This document shows positions 18,829 through 28,583 of a stretch of DNA of 64,000 nt, piece after piece. Every line of letters starts with the position of its first letter. Within the stretch, counting starts at the first letter, position 1. The position numbers and the translations under genes were made by a program. This DNA is from Prochlorococcus sp. AG-355-A09 (GTDB lineage: Bacteria > Cyanobacteriota > Cyanobacteriia > PCC-6307 > Cyanobiaceae). The DNA lies in contig QCDG01000004.1 in assembly GCA_003280995.1 (NCBI GenBank), positions 61,762 to 125,761 of the forward strand, written 5' to 3'. Below the pieces are notes generated by a model. That model did no database searches. It was given only the letters and a program-made list of their open reading frames with translations, and was not told the origin of the DNA.

Positions 18829-20685
18829 TTATATATTTGCGCCAGCGGCAATCTTAACAAGTCTCACTACTCCTTTTTCAGTTACTTTTTTTGCAATTTT
18901 TATACCCATTTCTTTTGTATAGGGTTCATTAATAAGTCTTGGCACTCTTTTTAGAAAAATGTCAATTGAATATCCTGGTACTTTTTGTAAAATCTCTAAG
19001 AAGTCTCTTAATGGCTCAACATACATTATAAGGTCACTCAAGTTATTATTTTCGTTAGTAGTATTTAATTTAATTGATTGTGGAAGATAATTATTTAAAC
19101 TTTTCAATATTTTTAGACTAAGTAAATCTATCTGATTTGTTAAACTTTCAACTATTTCATTTCTAAGAAATCCTCCATTTGGAGAAAAGAGAAGATTTAT
19201 AACTTCGTCTAAAAGTTTTTCTAAATCGAGATTTGTTTGCTTTGCAGCGTTAGAAAGCAGATCTTCTAAACGATCCCATTTAAATTTTTGATTATCAAAA
19301 AGCATTTCTTTAAGGCTTTCCCTCAATTGTGGATCAGGGTCTTCCATTAATCTTCTTGCAAAATATGGATATGCTGCGCCTAATATTTTGAAGTTTGGAT
19401 CTACGCTTAAAGCTATTCCTTCTAATGTAAGTAATGATCTAATTATAAGAGCATAATACGGGGGTAGCCTGAAAGGGAATTTATACATAACACCAGACAT
19501 ATCGTCAGTAACGCTTTTAAAATCCATTTTTGAAACCCCTTGTTCAACGGCATTAATGAAAACATCTTGAAATGCTGGAACAATGGGTTCTAGATTAACT
19601 TCCTCTGATAAAAATCCTAATTTTACGAAATCTTGAGATAATTTATCGAAGTTTTTATTTACTAAGTGAACTACTGCTTGAATTAATCCTGACCTAGATT
19701 CTCTGGAAACCTCGCTCATCATTCCAAAATCTAGATAACATAATCTTCCATCTTCTAAGGCTAATAAATTACCTGGATGCGGGTCTGCATGAAAAAAACC
19801 ATGTTCTAAAAGCTGTTCTAAACTGCATTGCACCCCTATATCAATCATGTCATCAGGATTAATTCCTAATTTTTTTACGTCCTCTAAATTTGTTAATTTT
19901 GTGCCGTCTATCCATTCCATTGCTAAAACTCTTCTTGAAGTTATTTCTTTATAAATTTTTGGTACGGCAATCATTTTGTTGTGTTTATGCATATCTCTAA
20001 ATTTTTCTGCATTTGCAGCTTCGTTTAGATAATCCATCTCTTCAAAAACTCTCTTGCCTAATTCATCAATCAAAGCAACTAGATCACTTCTTATCAATCC
20101 GATATTGTTTTTTAGCCAATAAGCAATATTCCTTACGATGTAAAGGTCTAAGGTTATTTGTTCTCTTAAACCGGGCCGTTGTACTTTTATTGCAACGATC
20201 TTTTCGTTTTTTAATTTAGCTTTATGTACTTGACCTAAAGAAGCAGCAGAAATTGGCTCTTTATCAATTTCTAAGAAAATCTCATCTATTTTGCTTCCCA
20301 AATCTTCTTCTATTAATTCCATAGCTTTATCTCCATCAAAACCAGGAAGCTGATCTTGCAATTCAGATAATTCTTCTAGAAGAATACCTGGGATTATATC
20401 AGGTCTTGTTGATAAAGCTTGGCCTGCTTTAACAAATGCAGGTCCAAGTTCTACTAACAAATTTGTTAATTCTTTTGCTCTAAATCTTGCTTGCTGTTCA
20501 TTTTTCAGTCTTCCAGTTAATTTATCCCATCCAACGGAAAAGATGTAAGCAAAAATAGGTAGGAGTGTTTGCCAAAGTCTTTTTAAAAGTCTTTTAGGAT
20601 GTTTTTTGTAAATTCTAGAAATTGTATCTGGATCATAATTTAAGAGTCCAGATACCTCAATAAAATCAGTAAACTCTTCTTTCAT
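18829..20685 (-). CDS. ABC1/UbiB-family atypical kinase
   Basis: Protein-kinase-like ATPase of the AarF/UbiB/ABC1 family, 618 residues, linked in plastids and cyanobacteria to isoprenoid quinone and tocopherol metabolism. The family-specific KxGQ motif is KAGQALSTRPDIIP near residue 80; the Ala-rich loop is SAASLGQVHKAKL, followed by the VAIKVQRPG lysine; the metal-binding residues are in HADPHPGNLL and YLDFGMM. The C-terminal 170 residues are helical and less conserved. It is transcribed divergently from recN. Confidence 0.93.
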   Translation of the reverse strand: MKEEFTDFIEVSGLLNYDPDTISRIYKKHPKRLLKRLWQTLLPIFAYIFSVGWDKLTGRLKNEQQARFRAKELTNLLVELGPAFVKAGQALSTRPDIIPGILLEELSELQDQLPGFDGDKAMELIEEDLGSKIDEIFLEIDKEPISAASLGQVHKAKLKNEKIVAIKVQRPGLREQITLDLYIVRNIAYWLKNNIGLIRSDLVALIDELGKRVFEEMDYLNEAANAEKFRDMHKHNKMIAVPKIYKEITSRRVLAMEWIDGTKLTNLEDVKKLGINPDDMIDIGVQCSLEQLLEHGFFHADPHPGNLLALEDGRLCYLDFGMMSEVSRESRSGLIQAVVHLVNKNFDKLSQDFVKLGFLSEEVNLEPIVPAFQDVFINAVEQGVSKMDFKSVTDDMSGVMYKFPFRLPPYYALIIRSLLTLEGIALSVDPNFKILGAAYPYFARRLMEDPDPQLRESLKEMLFDNQKFKWDRLEDLLSNAAKQTNLDLEKLLDEVINLLFSPNGGFLRNEIVESLTNQIDLLSLKILKSLNNYLPQSIKLNTTNENNNLSDLIMYVEPLRDFLEILQKVPGYSIDIFLKRVPRLINEPYTKEMGIKIAKKVTEKGVVRLVKIAAGANI

Positions 20686-20753
20686 AACTTTATATATTTA
20701 AAACCTTTATTTTTTTAAAAAAGAAGTTAATTTTTTTATATGGAAGATTTATC

Positions 20754-22433
20754 ATGTTAATACAACTAAAAATAGAAAATATTGCCTTAATAGAAATTAT
20801 AGAAATTAATTTTGAAAAAGGTTTGAATATCATAACTGGGGATTCAGGTTCAGGGAAATCATTAATTTTGGATTCCTTAAATGCTTTATTTGGTGGAACT
20901 AATATACCTCTAAAACATTTAATACGTCCAGGAAAAGATTTTTGCATTATCGAGGCGATATTTTCTTCTTCTTCTCAAATTAATAATTGGTTAATTAGTA
21001 ATGGGTTTGAAATAACTTCTTCAGAACTACAAATTAAAAGAAAATCTTATAAAAAAAATAATAAAATCTTATCCAAATATAGCCTTAATGATTTACCAAT
21101 TAATAAACAATCCTTAGAACAACTTGGACGATTTTTAATAGATTTTGCAGGTCAATCTGACACTTTTATCTTTGATTCTCAAGAGAAGAGAAGATTAATA
21201 ATTGATGATTTATGTTCCCAAGACTCAAAAGATACTAGTGAAAGGATTAAAAGGATATGGGGAGAAACTAAAGTTTTAAAAGGCTTAATGGATGAAAAAA
21301 TAGAATTTTTTAGGAAGCAAGAAGAAAAAAATTTGGCAATTAAACATATGTTGAAGAGTTTAGAAGAAGCTGATTTAAATTCTAGTGAAGAAATTTTAGA
21401 ACTAGAGTTATTAGAAAATAAACTTGTAAATAATCTTGAAATTAATAATTCAATTAAATCATCATTAAAAAACTTAAACAATTTCAGTGATGATGAACCG
21501 TCAGTAACTTCATTTGTAAATCAATCACTAAAGATTTTAAATAAAACAGCAGATTTCGATTTAAAGATTCAAAATTTTAGAGAGAAGTTATTAAATATTC
21601 ATGCTGATGTTGAACATTTAATTTTTGATCTAAAATCATATTTGCAAGAAATAGAAAATTATGAATCTAATCTTCCAGAAATACAAAAAAGATTATTCTT
21701 TTTAAAAAACTTAGAGAGAACTTTTTCCTTGGATTTAACTCAATTAATTGAAAAGCGCGATCAATTAAAAACGTATTTTCAACAAAATGATCAAGGTAAT
21801 GAGATTTCCATTATTAAAGCTCAAATTGAGAATTTACAAAGTAATCTAAATTCTTTATTTGTTATTCAATCTACTGAAAGAAAAAAAATTGCTAAACAGT
21901 TACAAAATTCAGTAATGTCAATTTTAAGCAATCTAGGTCTACAAAATGCAAATTTTTCAATCCAATTTTCTGAGTGCAAGCCTTCTGGCTATGGAATTGA
22001 CGATATAAATTTTTTGTTTTCGGCTAATCCTGATCAGAAGCTTGCTCCATTATCAAATGTTATTTCTGGCGGAGAAATGTCAAGATTTTTGTTAGCTATT
22101 AAATCTAGTATTTCTAAAAAACCCAATACTTTCTTTTTAGATGAAATTGATAGTGGTTTAAGTGGTAAATCTCTATTTTCTTTGGTCGAGCTCATAAAAG
22201 AAATTTCTAAAAATCAACAAGTCTTATGTATTACACATCAGCCATTCCTCGCTGCTAGGGGATCAGCTCATTTCAAAGTTAATAAAAACGTAATTAATGG
22301 GATAACTTATACTTCAATCGCAAAACTAACTACAAAAAATCAAAGAAAAAATGAACTAATAGAACTTATAGGTGGAGGTTCATGTGAAGTAAACGAATAT
22401 GCTTCTAGACTTCTTGATCGCTCAGCTGCGTAA
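20754..22433 (+). CDS. recN: DNA repair protein RecN
   Basis: SMC-like ATPase acting early in double-strand-break repair, 559 residues. Walker A is GDSGSGKS near residue 34 in IITGDSGSGKSLILDSL; a coiled coil spans about 150-375; the ABC signature ISGGEMSRFLLAIKSS and Walker B FLDEIDSGLSG follow, then the H-loop ITHQP. A GGAAG sequence at 20742-20746 lies eight bases before the ATG and supports this start. It precedes uvrA by 54 bases, making a rightward repair pair. Confidence 0.96.
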   Translation: MLIQLKIENIALIEIIEINFEKGLNIITGDSGSGKSLILDSLNALFGGTNIPLKHLIRPGKDFCIIEAIFSSSSQINNWLISNGFEITSSELQIKRKSYKKNNKILSKYSLNDLPINKQSLEQLGRFLIDFAGQSDTFIFDSQEKRRLIIDDLCSQDSKDTSERIKRIWGETKVLKGLMDEKIEFFRKQEEKNLAIKHMLKSLEEADLNSSEEILELELLENKLVNNLEINNSIKSSLKNLNNFSDDEPSVTSFVNQSLKILNKTADFDLKIQNFREKLLNIHADVEHLIFDLKSYLQEIENYESNLPEIQKRLFFLKNLERTFSLDLTQLIEKRDQLKTYFQQNDQGNEISIIKAQIENLQSNLNSLFVIQSTERKKIAKQLQNSVMSILSNLGLQNANFSIQFSECKPSGYGIDDINFLFSANPDQKLAPLSNVISGGEMSRFLLAIKSSISKKPNTFFLDEIDSGLSGKSLFSLVELIKEISKNQQVLCITHQPFLAARGSAHFKVNKNVINGITYTSIAKLTTKNQRKNELIELIGGGSCEVNEYASRLLDRSAA

Positions 22434-22450
22434 AATAAAAAAAATTCTAT

Positions 22451-22456
22451 TATAAT
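22451..22456 (+). promoter_or_regulatory. Possible -10 element for uvrA
   Basis: TATAAT lies 31 bases upstream of the uvrA ATG in the recN-uvrA gap. No convincing -35 hexamer is seen, and TATAAT is easily found in DNA this AT-rich, so the call is weak. No cyanobacterial LexA box was noticed here. Confidence 0.3.
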
Positions 22457-22487
22457 AACCTTTTTAAATCATAATTTAGATTTAAAC

Positions 22488-25391
22488 ATGGTTAATAAAG
22501 TTGATAGTAGTTTTGGAGAAGATAACTCAATTAATATTAGGGGAGCTCGTCAGCATAATTTAAAAAATATTGATCTTTCTCTACCCAGGAATAAATTCAT
22601 AGTTTTTACAGGTGTGAGTGGGAGTGGTAAAAGTTCTCTGGCCTTTGATACTATTTTTGCTGAAGGTCAAAGAAGATATGTTGAGAGTCTTTCTGCATAC
22701 GCAAGGCAATTTTTGGGTCAAGTTGATAAACCAGATGTTGACAATATTGAAGGTTTATCACCTGCTATTTCAATTGATCAAAAATCTACAAGTCATAATC
22801 CTCGATCAACAGTTGGAACAGTAACGGAAATACAAGATTATTTAAGATTATTGTTTGGTCGTGCTGGTGAGCCTCATTGTCACCATTGTGGGATTCCAAT
22901 TGCGCCTCAAACAATTGATGAAATGGTGGATCAAATTCTTCTTTTACCAGAAGGAACAAGGTACCAGTTGTTGGCTCCTGTTGTAAGAGGTAAGAAAGGA
23001 ACACATACAAAACTTATAAGCGGACTAGCTGCTGAAGGATTTGCAAGGGTAAGAATCAATGGAGAGGTGAGAGAACTTGCTGATAGTATCGAATTAGATA
23101 AAAATCAAATTCATAATATTGAGGTAGTAGTCGATAGATTAATTGCAAGAGAAGGCATACAAGAAAGATTAAATGATTCTCTACAAACTTGTCTTAAAAG
23201 AGGGGATGGCTTAGCAATAGTAGAAGTTGTTCCAAAAAAAGGAGAAAACTTACCTTCTAACTTAGAAAGAGAAAAACTTTACTCAGAAAATTATGCATGT
23301 CCTGTACATGGATCTATTGTTGAAGAACTTTCTCCTAGATTATTTTCTTTTAATAGCCCATATGGGGCCTGTCCAGATTGTCATGGGATTGGTTATTTAA
23401 AAAAATTTACTGCGGATAGAGTTATACCTGATAAAACATTACCTGTTTATGCTGCAATAGCTCCTTGGAGTGAAAAAGATAATACTTATTACTTCTCTTT
23501 ACTTTATTCTGTAGGACAAGCTTATGGTTTTGAATTAAAAACTCCTTGGAAAGATTTAAGTGATTTGCAAAAAAAAGTTCTACTTTTGGGATCAGATAAA
23601 CCAATATTAATTCAAGCTGATAGTCGTTTTAAAACTTCTAGTGGTTTTGAAAGACCTTTTGAGGGGATTTTGCCAATATTAGAAAGGCAATTGAATGAAG
23701 CCAATGGAGAATCAGTTAAACAAAAATTAGAAAAGTATCTAGAATTAGTTCCCTGTAAGACATGTTCTGGAAAAAGATTAAGACCTGAGGCTTTGGCAGT
23801 TAAACTTGGTCCATACAACATTACTGATTTAACTTCTATAAGTGTTTCTGAAACCCTAAATCACGTAGAGCGCATCATGGGCTTAAGAAAGATAAAGAAA
23901 GAAAATATATCTTTATCAGAAAAACAAAAGCAGATAGGTGAATTGGTTTTAAAAGAGATTCGTTTACGTTTGAAGTTTTTAATTAACGTAGGTCTAGATT
24001 ATTTGACTTTAGATAGACCAGCTATGACTTTGTCTGGTGGTGAGGCTCAGCGTATTAGATTGGCTACACAAATAGGTGCAGGTCTTACTGGCGTTTTATA
24101 TGTATTAGATGAACCAAGTATTGGTTTGCATCAGAGAGATAATGACAGATTATTAGAAACATTAAAAAGCTTAAGAGACTTGGGAAATACTTTGGTTGTC
24201 GTTGAACATGATGAAGATACTATGAAATCCGCAGATTATTTAGTAGATATTGGCCCAGGGGCAGGTGTTTATGGTGGGGAAATTATTGCTAAAGGATCTT
24301 ATCAAGATGTCTTAAATTCAGAAAATTCATTAACTGGAGCTTATCTTAGTGGTAGGAAATCGATTCCTACTCCAAAAGAACGTAGATCATCTGTAAAAAA
24401 AAGTTTAATTTTAAATAATTGCTCTAAAAATAATTTAAAAAATATTTCTGTTGAATTTCCTTTAGGAAGATTAGTTTCTGTAACTGGTGTGAGTGGAAGT
24501 GGAAAAAGCACTTTGATAAATGAATTACTTCATCCTGCATTATGTCATTCTCTAGGATTAAAAGTCCCTTTTCCTCAAGGTGTAAAAGAGTTAAAGGGTA
24601 TAAAGGCAATTGATAAAGTTATAGTTATTGATCAATCTCCAATAGGAAGAACTCCAAGATCAAATCCTGCTACATATACTGGTGCTTTTGATCCTATAAG
24701 GCAGATATTTACTGCCACAGTAGAAGCAAAAGCAAGAGGTTATCAGGCTGGTCAATTTAGCTTTAATGTGAAAGGAGGAAGATGCGAAGCTTGTAAAGGT
24801 CAGGGAGTCAATGTAATTGAAATGAATTTTCTACCTGATGTGTATGTTCAATGTGAAGTATGTAAAGGAGCTCGTTTTAATAGGGAAACTCTGCAGGTGA
24901 AATATAAAGGTTTCAATATATCTGATGTTTTAGAGATGACTGTTGAACAAGCTGCAGAAACTTTTTCTGCCATACCTCAAGCTGCTGATAGATTATCTAC
25001 ATTGGTTGATGTTGGCTTAGGATATGTCAAATTAGGCCAGCCAGCTCCTACATTATCTGGTGGAGAGGCTCAAAGAGTTAAGTTAGCCACGGAATTGTCA
25101 AAAAGGGCTACTGGAAAAACTTTATATTTGATTGATGAACCAACTACAGGGTTAAGTTTTTATGATGTTCATAAATTAATGGATGTAATACAACGTTTGG
25201 TAGATAAAGGTAATTCAGTAATTGTTATTGAACATAATTTAGATGTTATTAGATGTTCAGATTGGATTATCGATTTAGGACCTGATGGAGGGGATAAAGG
25301 AGGAGAAATCATTGCAGAAGGTATTCCCGAGGATGTAGCTAAAAATCCTACAAGTCATACAGCAAAATATCTTAAAAAGGTTCTGAAATAA
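22488..25391 (+). CDS. uvrA: Excinuclease ABC subunit A
   Basis: Damage-recognition ATPase of nucleotide excision repair, 967 residues. It has two ABC modules: Walker A GVSGSGKSS near residue 42 and GVSGSGKST near 667, with signatures TLSGGEAQRIRLA and TLSGGEAQRVKLA. Zinc fingers are built from CPVHG with CPDCHG in the first half and from CEACKGQG with CEVCKGARF in the second. Domain content and length are standard. Adjacent to recN, it puts two repair genes near the origin. Confidence 0.98.
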   Translation: MVNKVDSSFGEDNSINIRGARQHNLKNIDLSLPRNKFIVFTGVSGSGKSSLAFDTIFAEGQRRYVESLSAYARQFLGQVDKPDVDNIEGLSPAISIDQKSTSHNPRSTVGTVTEIQDYLRLLFGRAGEPHCHHCGIPIAPQTIDEMVDQILLLPEGTRYQLLAPVVRGKKGTHTKLISGLAAEGFARVRINGEVRELADSIELDKNQIHNIEVVVDRLIAREGIQERLNDSLQTCLKRGDGLAIVEVVPKKGENLPSNLEREKLYSENYACPVHGSIVEELSPRLFSFNSPYGACPDCHGIGYLKKFTADRVIPDKTLPVYAAIAPWSEKDNTYYFSLLYSVGQAYGFELKTPWKDLSDLQKKVLLLGSDKPILIQADSRFKTSSGFERPFEGILPILERQLNEANGESVKQKLEKYLELVPCKTCSGKRLRPEALAVKLGPYNITDLTSISVSETLNHVERIMGLRKIKKENISLSEKQKQIGELVLKEIRLRLKFLINVGLDYLTLDRPAMTLSGGEAQRIRLATQIGAGLTGVLYVLDEPSIGLHQRDNDRLLETLKSLRDLGNTLVVVEHDEDTMKSADYLVDIGPGAGVYGGEIIAKGSYQDVLNSENSLTGAYLSGRKSIPTPKERRSSVKKSLILNNCSKNNLKNISVEFPLGRLVSVTGVSGSGKSTLINELLHPALCHSLGLKVPFPQGVKELKGIKAIDKVIVIDQSPIGRTPRSNPATYTGAFDPIRQIFTATVEAKARGYQAGQFSFNVKGGRCEACKGQGVNVIEMNFLPDVYVQCEVCKGARFNRETLQVKYKGFNISDVLEMTVEQAAETFSAIPQAADRLSTLVDVGLGYVKLGQPAPTLSGGEAQRVKLATELSKRATGKTLYLIDEPTTGLSFYDVHKLMDVIQRLVDKGNSVIVIEHNLDVIRCSDWIIDLGPDGGDKGGEIIAEGIPEDVAKNPTSHTAKYLKKVLK

Positions 25392-25578
25392 GAAAATCCT
25401 TGTTGTATTTCTTTTTATTTTAATTATTTCAGCAATACGAAATTCTTTTTTAAAGGGGCATAAAACTCCTCTATAACTACTTTTTTGAAAACTTTCATAT
25501 TAAAAAAATTTCAAATCATAATGCTTTCTTAATATTTCCTTAGAAAATTCAGCTTATTTGTATTAAAGGCCGTTGATC

Positions 25579-25583
25579 GGAGG
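25579..25583 (+). promoter_or_regulatory. Shine-Dalgarno of the sucrose-phosphate synthase gene
   Basis: GGAGG nine bases before the ATG at 25593. Strong Shine-Dalgarno sites are rare in this window, so this fixes the start and suggests efficient translation. The 201-base gap after uvrA probably carries the promoter. Confidence 0.7.
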
Positions 25584-25592
25584 TTTTACTGA

Positions 25593-26999
25593 ATGAGGTT
25601 AAAATTTTTACATTTACATTTACATGGTCTTATACGTTCTAAAAATCTTGAGTTAGGAAGGGATGCAGATACAGGAGGGCAAACACAATACGTTTTAGAG
25701 TTAATTAAAAGCTTGGCTAATACTTCAGAAGTTGATCAAGTAGATTTAGTTACTCGTTTAATAAACGATCCTAAAGTAGACGATGAATATTCTCAAGAAG
25801 AAGAATTTGTAGAACCTGGAGTGAGAATTTTAAGATTCAAATTTGGACCTAATAAATATTTAAGAAAGGAATTGCTTTGGCCTTATTTAGATCTTTTAAC
25901 TGAAAGACTAATTTCTTACTATAAAAAAAACAAAAAGCCTAATTTCATTCATGCACATTATGCAGATGCTGGATATGTAGGAGTTAAACTAAGTAAATCC
26001 TTAAACGTTCCTCTTATTTTTACTGGTCATTCTTTAGGAAGAGAGAAAAAAAGGAAATTGCTTGATACTGGTTTAAAAAATAATCAAATAGAAAAACTTT
26101 ATTCTATAAGTAAAAGAATTGAGGCAGAAGAAAAAGCATTGAAGTCTGCAGATATTGTCGTTACAAGCACTAAACAAGAATCAGTTTATCAATATTCCCA
26201 ATATTCTTCTTTTTCACCTCACAAAGCTAAAGTTATTCCTCCTGGTGTTGATCATAATAAATTTCACCATATTCACTCAACAAGCGAGACAGCCGAAATC
26301 GATAACATGATGAAACCTTTTCTAAAGGATTCTACTAAACCTCCATTTTTAACTATTTCTAGAGCTGTACGAAGAAAAAATATTCCATCTTTGATTGAAG
26401 CATATGGAAGATCTGAAAAATTAAAAAGAAAAACTAATTTAATTCTGATTTTAGGTTGTAGAGAGAATACTTCAAAACTTGACCCTCAACAAAAAGATGT
26501 TTTCAATAAAATTTTTGAAACAATTGATAAATATAATTTGTATGGAAAGGTAGCTTATCCAAAAAAACATCTTCCAAGTCAGATTCCTGCTTTATATAGG
26601 TGGGCTGCTAGCAGAGGTGGTGTATTTGTAAATCCAGCTTTAACAGAGCCTTTTGGTTTAACTCTTCTTGAGGCTTCTTCATGTGGATTGCCAATAATAT
26701 CAACAAATGATGGAGGGCCAAAAGAAATTCGTTCCAAATGTGAAAATGGACTTCTAGTAGATGTTACTGATATTAATGATCTGAAAGGTATTCTTGAAAA
26801 AGGAATATCAAATAATAATCAGTGGAAAATATGGAGCAGAAATGGAATTGAGGGTGTAAACAGGCACTTTAGTTGGAACACACATGTACGCAATTATTTA
26901 TCAGTACTTACTGAAGAATTTTTAAGTACAAGTTCTTCTTCATCCGATATTAAACAAAGTTGTTTAAAAGGGTCTTCCTCACTTATAAAACCCCATTGA
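25593..26999 (+). CDS. sps: Sucrose-phosphate synthase, glucosyltransferase domain only
   Basis: Makes sucrose 6-phosphate from UDP-glucose and fructose 6-phosphate for compatible-solute synthesis. It is a GT4 enzyme of 468 residues with SPS-type motifs: GRDADTGGQTQYVLEL near 22, TGHSLGREKKRKLL near 145, PPGVDHNKF, ISRAVRRKN and the donor-site PALTEPFGLTLLEASSCGLP. Many cyanobacterial SPS proteins carry a C-terminal sucrose-phosphatase-like HAD domain; here the protein ends with a Ser-rich tail soon after the GT fold. The last 106 bases overlap a gene on the opposite strand. Confidence 0.85.
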   Translation: MRLKFLHLHLHGLIRSKNLELGRDADTGGQTQYVLELIKSLANTSEVDQVDLVTRLINDPKVDDEYSQEEEFVEPGVRILRFKFGPNKYLRKELLWPYLDLLTERLISYYKKNKKPNFIHAHYADAGYVGVKLSKSLNVPLIFTGHSLGREKKRKLLDTGLKNNQIEKLYSISKRIEAEEKALKSADIVVTSTKQESVYQYSQYSSFSPHKAKVIPPGVDHNKFHHIHSTSETAEIDNMMKPFLKDSTKPPFLTISRAVRRKNIPSLIEAYGRSEKLKRKTNLILILGCRENTSKLDPQQKDVFNKIFETIDKYNLYGKVAYPKKHLPSQIPALYRWAASRGGVFVNPALTEPFGLTLLEASSCGLPIISTNDGGPKEIRSKCENGLLVDVTDINDLKGILEKGISNNNQWKIWSRNGIEGVNRHFSWNTHVRNYLSVLTEEFLSTSSSSSDIKQSCLKGSSSLIKPH

Positions 27000-27178
27000 T
27001 CAAAAACCTCAGGATCAGAGTGGAGAATAAGTTGATAATTTTGAGTTTTCTTTAGTTTAAAGCCCTTCTTAGATAGTTTTTTCATTAAGTTAGCAGTTTC
27101 TTCAAATCTTGATGCCATTGCATCAAGACTTGAGCAATCACTTGTTAATCCATTATCTTTCCATGTAAAAAAATTCAT
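26894..27178 (-). CDS. Small uncharacterised protein antisense to the sps 3' end
   Basis: Protein of 94 residues that looks genuine: it has balanced composition, a Trp-rich start (MNFFTWKDNG), a helix about 19-45 (LDAMASRFEETANLMKKLSK) and a conserved-looking DPEVFDQWGFISEEDPF. I do not recognise a named domain. Its last third (about 35 codons) overlaps the end of the sucrose-phosphate synthase gene, so both frames are constrained. It is followed, after ten bases, by the end of mraY, transcribed the same way. Confidence 0.65.
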   Translation of the reverse strand: MNFFTWKDNGLTSDCSSLDAMASRFEETANLMKKLSKKGFKLKKTQNYQLILHSDPEVFDQWGFISEEDPFKQLCLISDEEELVLKNSSVSTDK

Positions 27179-27188
27179 AATAAATTTT

Positions 27189-28265
27189 TCAAAGATTAAT
27201 TTTTAAAACTATACCTAAAATTACAAGTAAAATGTTGATTTTCCAAAAATTTTCAACTATTTTTTGTTCCTTCACTCCTTTAAGTTCAAAGTGGTGGTGT
27301 AGTGGAGCCATTAAAAATATGCGTTTACCCCTATGAAATAATTTTTTTGTAATTTTAAAAAACCCGACTTGAATCATTACTGATAACGATTCAATAATAA
27401 ATATTCCTGAGAAAATAGATAAGGTAAAAACGCTATTGGTTAATAACGCTATAGAACCCAGAATTGCTCCAATACTTAGAGATCCTGTGTCACCCATAAA
27501 TATTTTTGCAGGATAACTATTATATTTGAGAAATCCTAAACATATACCGGACATTGAAAAACATAAGATGCTAAAAACAAAAAGTTCTTGCTGTTCTTTC
27601 AACAATATTTCTGTTCCTAATCCATAAAAGACAATCCCACTGCATCCAGCTGCTAATCCATCTAGTCCGTCAGTCAAATTTACTGAATTACTTATGCCCA
27701 CAAGTACTAAAAAAGAAACTGGCAATATGAAAATATTCATATTAATTCCCCAGGAGTCAGAAACTGTTATTAATGGGCTGATTAAATTTTTTTCATAGGC
27801 TAAAAATATAAAAATTATTGATATGACACTTTGTAAGATAAACTTTTCTTTTGTTTTTAAACCTGTGTTCTCTTTTTTTTTAATGCTTAAATAATCATCT
27901 AAAAATCCTATAATAAAGAATCCAAAAATAGTAAGTAATAAAAGAAATAATTTTACAGAACCTAAGTAGATAGTTATTATTAAAAGCAAAATTAAAAAAG
28001 GAATTATCATAAAAACCCCACCCATTGTTGGAGTATCACTTTTGTTAAAGTGATTAGCTGGGCCTTCATTCCTAATAATTTGAAGTAAATTAAATTTTTT
28101 GATAATCTTTAGACCATTTTTTGTTGTAAAAATAGAAATAAAGAAGAATAATATGTAAACTCCTGTAAAAAGAAAATTTTTAAAGAAATAGGAGGTAACT
28201 ATTAAAGCAAAAGTATTTAATATAAATAAAGATTCAAAGTTAAACTTTTTAATCTTCCCAATCAT
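27189..28265 (-). CDS. mraY: Phospho-MurNAc-pentapeptide transferase
   Basis: Integral membrane enzyme making lipid I from UDP-MurNAc-pentapeptide and undecaprenyl phosphate, 358 residues with about ten membrane segments. Signature motifs: GPANHFNKSDTPTMGG near 68, FLDDYLSIKK near 121, NLTDGLDGLAAG, FMGDTGSLSIG and LHHHFELKG near the end. The start codon lies 17 bases inside the end of the DUF3134 gene, implying coupling. No other cell-wall genes are adjacent, so it is outside a dcw cluster. Confidence 0.96.
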   Translation of the reverse strand: MIGKIKKFNFESLFILNTFALIVTSYFFKNFLFTGVYILFFFISIFTTKNGLKIIKKFNLLQIIRNEGPANHFNKSDTPTMGGVFMIIPFLILLLIITIYLGSVKLFLLLLTIFGFFIIGFLDDYLSIKKKENTGLKTKEKFILQSVISIIFIFLAYEKNLISPLITVSDSWGINMNIFILPVSFLVLVGISNSVNLTDGLDGLAAGCSGIVFYGLGTEILLKEQQELFVFSILCFSMSGICLGFLKYNSYPAKIFMGDTGSLSIGAILGSIALLTNSVFTLSIFSGIFIIESLSVMIQVGFFKITKKLFHRGKRIFLMAPLHHHFELKGVKEQKIVENFWKINILLVILGIVLKINL

Positions 28266-28530
28266 CTTCTAATGAAGGATCTTCTTCAGTTTTATAATCT
28301 TCTTTTTCTCCCATAAGTGCTGAAAGTTCTTCTTCTTCTATTGTACTAATCTCTTGTGAATCTCCATCTTTTTCTGTAACAAGTCTACCTGTATTTTCGA
28401 GCCAAGATAGCAGATCAGGTTCATCTCTTAATGGCAAAACAGGAGCTGGATCATCTCTGTGGTAGCAAGTTAATGCTGGGTTGACTTCAGAAATGTCGTC
28501 TAATCTAAGTCTTAATTTATTTGAATCCAT
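28249..28530 (-). CDS. DUF3134-type acidic protein
   Basis: Small cyanobacterial protein. From the ATG at 28530 it has 93 residues; the frame is open upstream to a GTG at 28575, but the conserved part begins after this ATG. NPALTCYHRDDPAPVLPLRD followed by DLLSWLENTGRLV fits the short DUF3134 family. The C-terminal third is strongly acidic (DDWED end). Function unknown. It overlaps mraY by 17 bases and diverges from a small membrane protein gene. Confidence 0.7.
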   Translation of the reverse strand: MDSNKLRLRLDDISEVNPALTCYHRDDPAPVLPLRDEPDLLSWLENTGRLVTEKDGDSQEISTIEEEELSALMGEKEDYKTEEDPSLEDDWED

Positions 28531-28583
28531 TAAAGGTTTTGTTCTATATATAAGATAATACATAATGATGCACACAAAAAACT

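Noticed and set aside
25392..25592. Rho-independent terminator or small RNA downstream of uvrA
   Set aside because: The short GC-containing pairing around 25456-25475 is imperfect and has no run of T directly after it; no known Yfr motif is visible.
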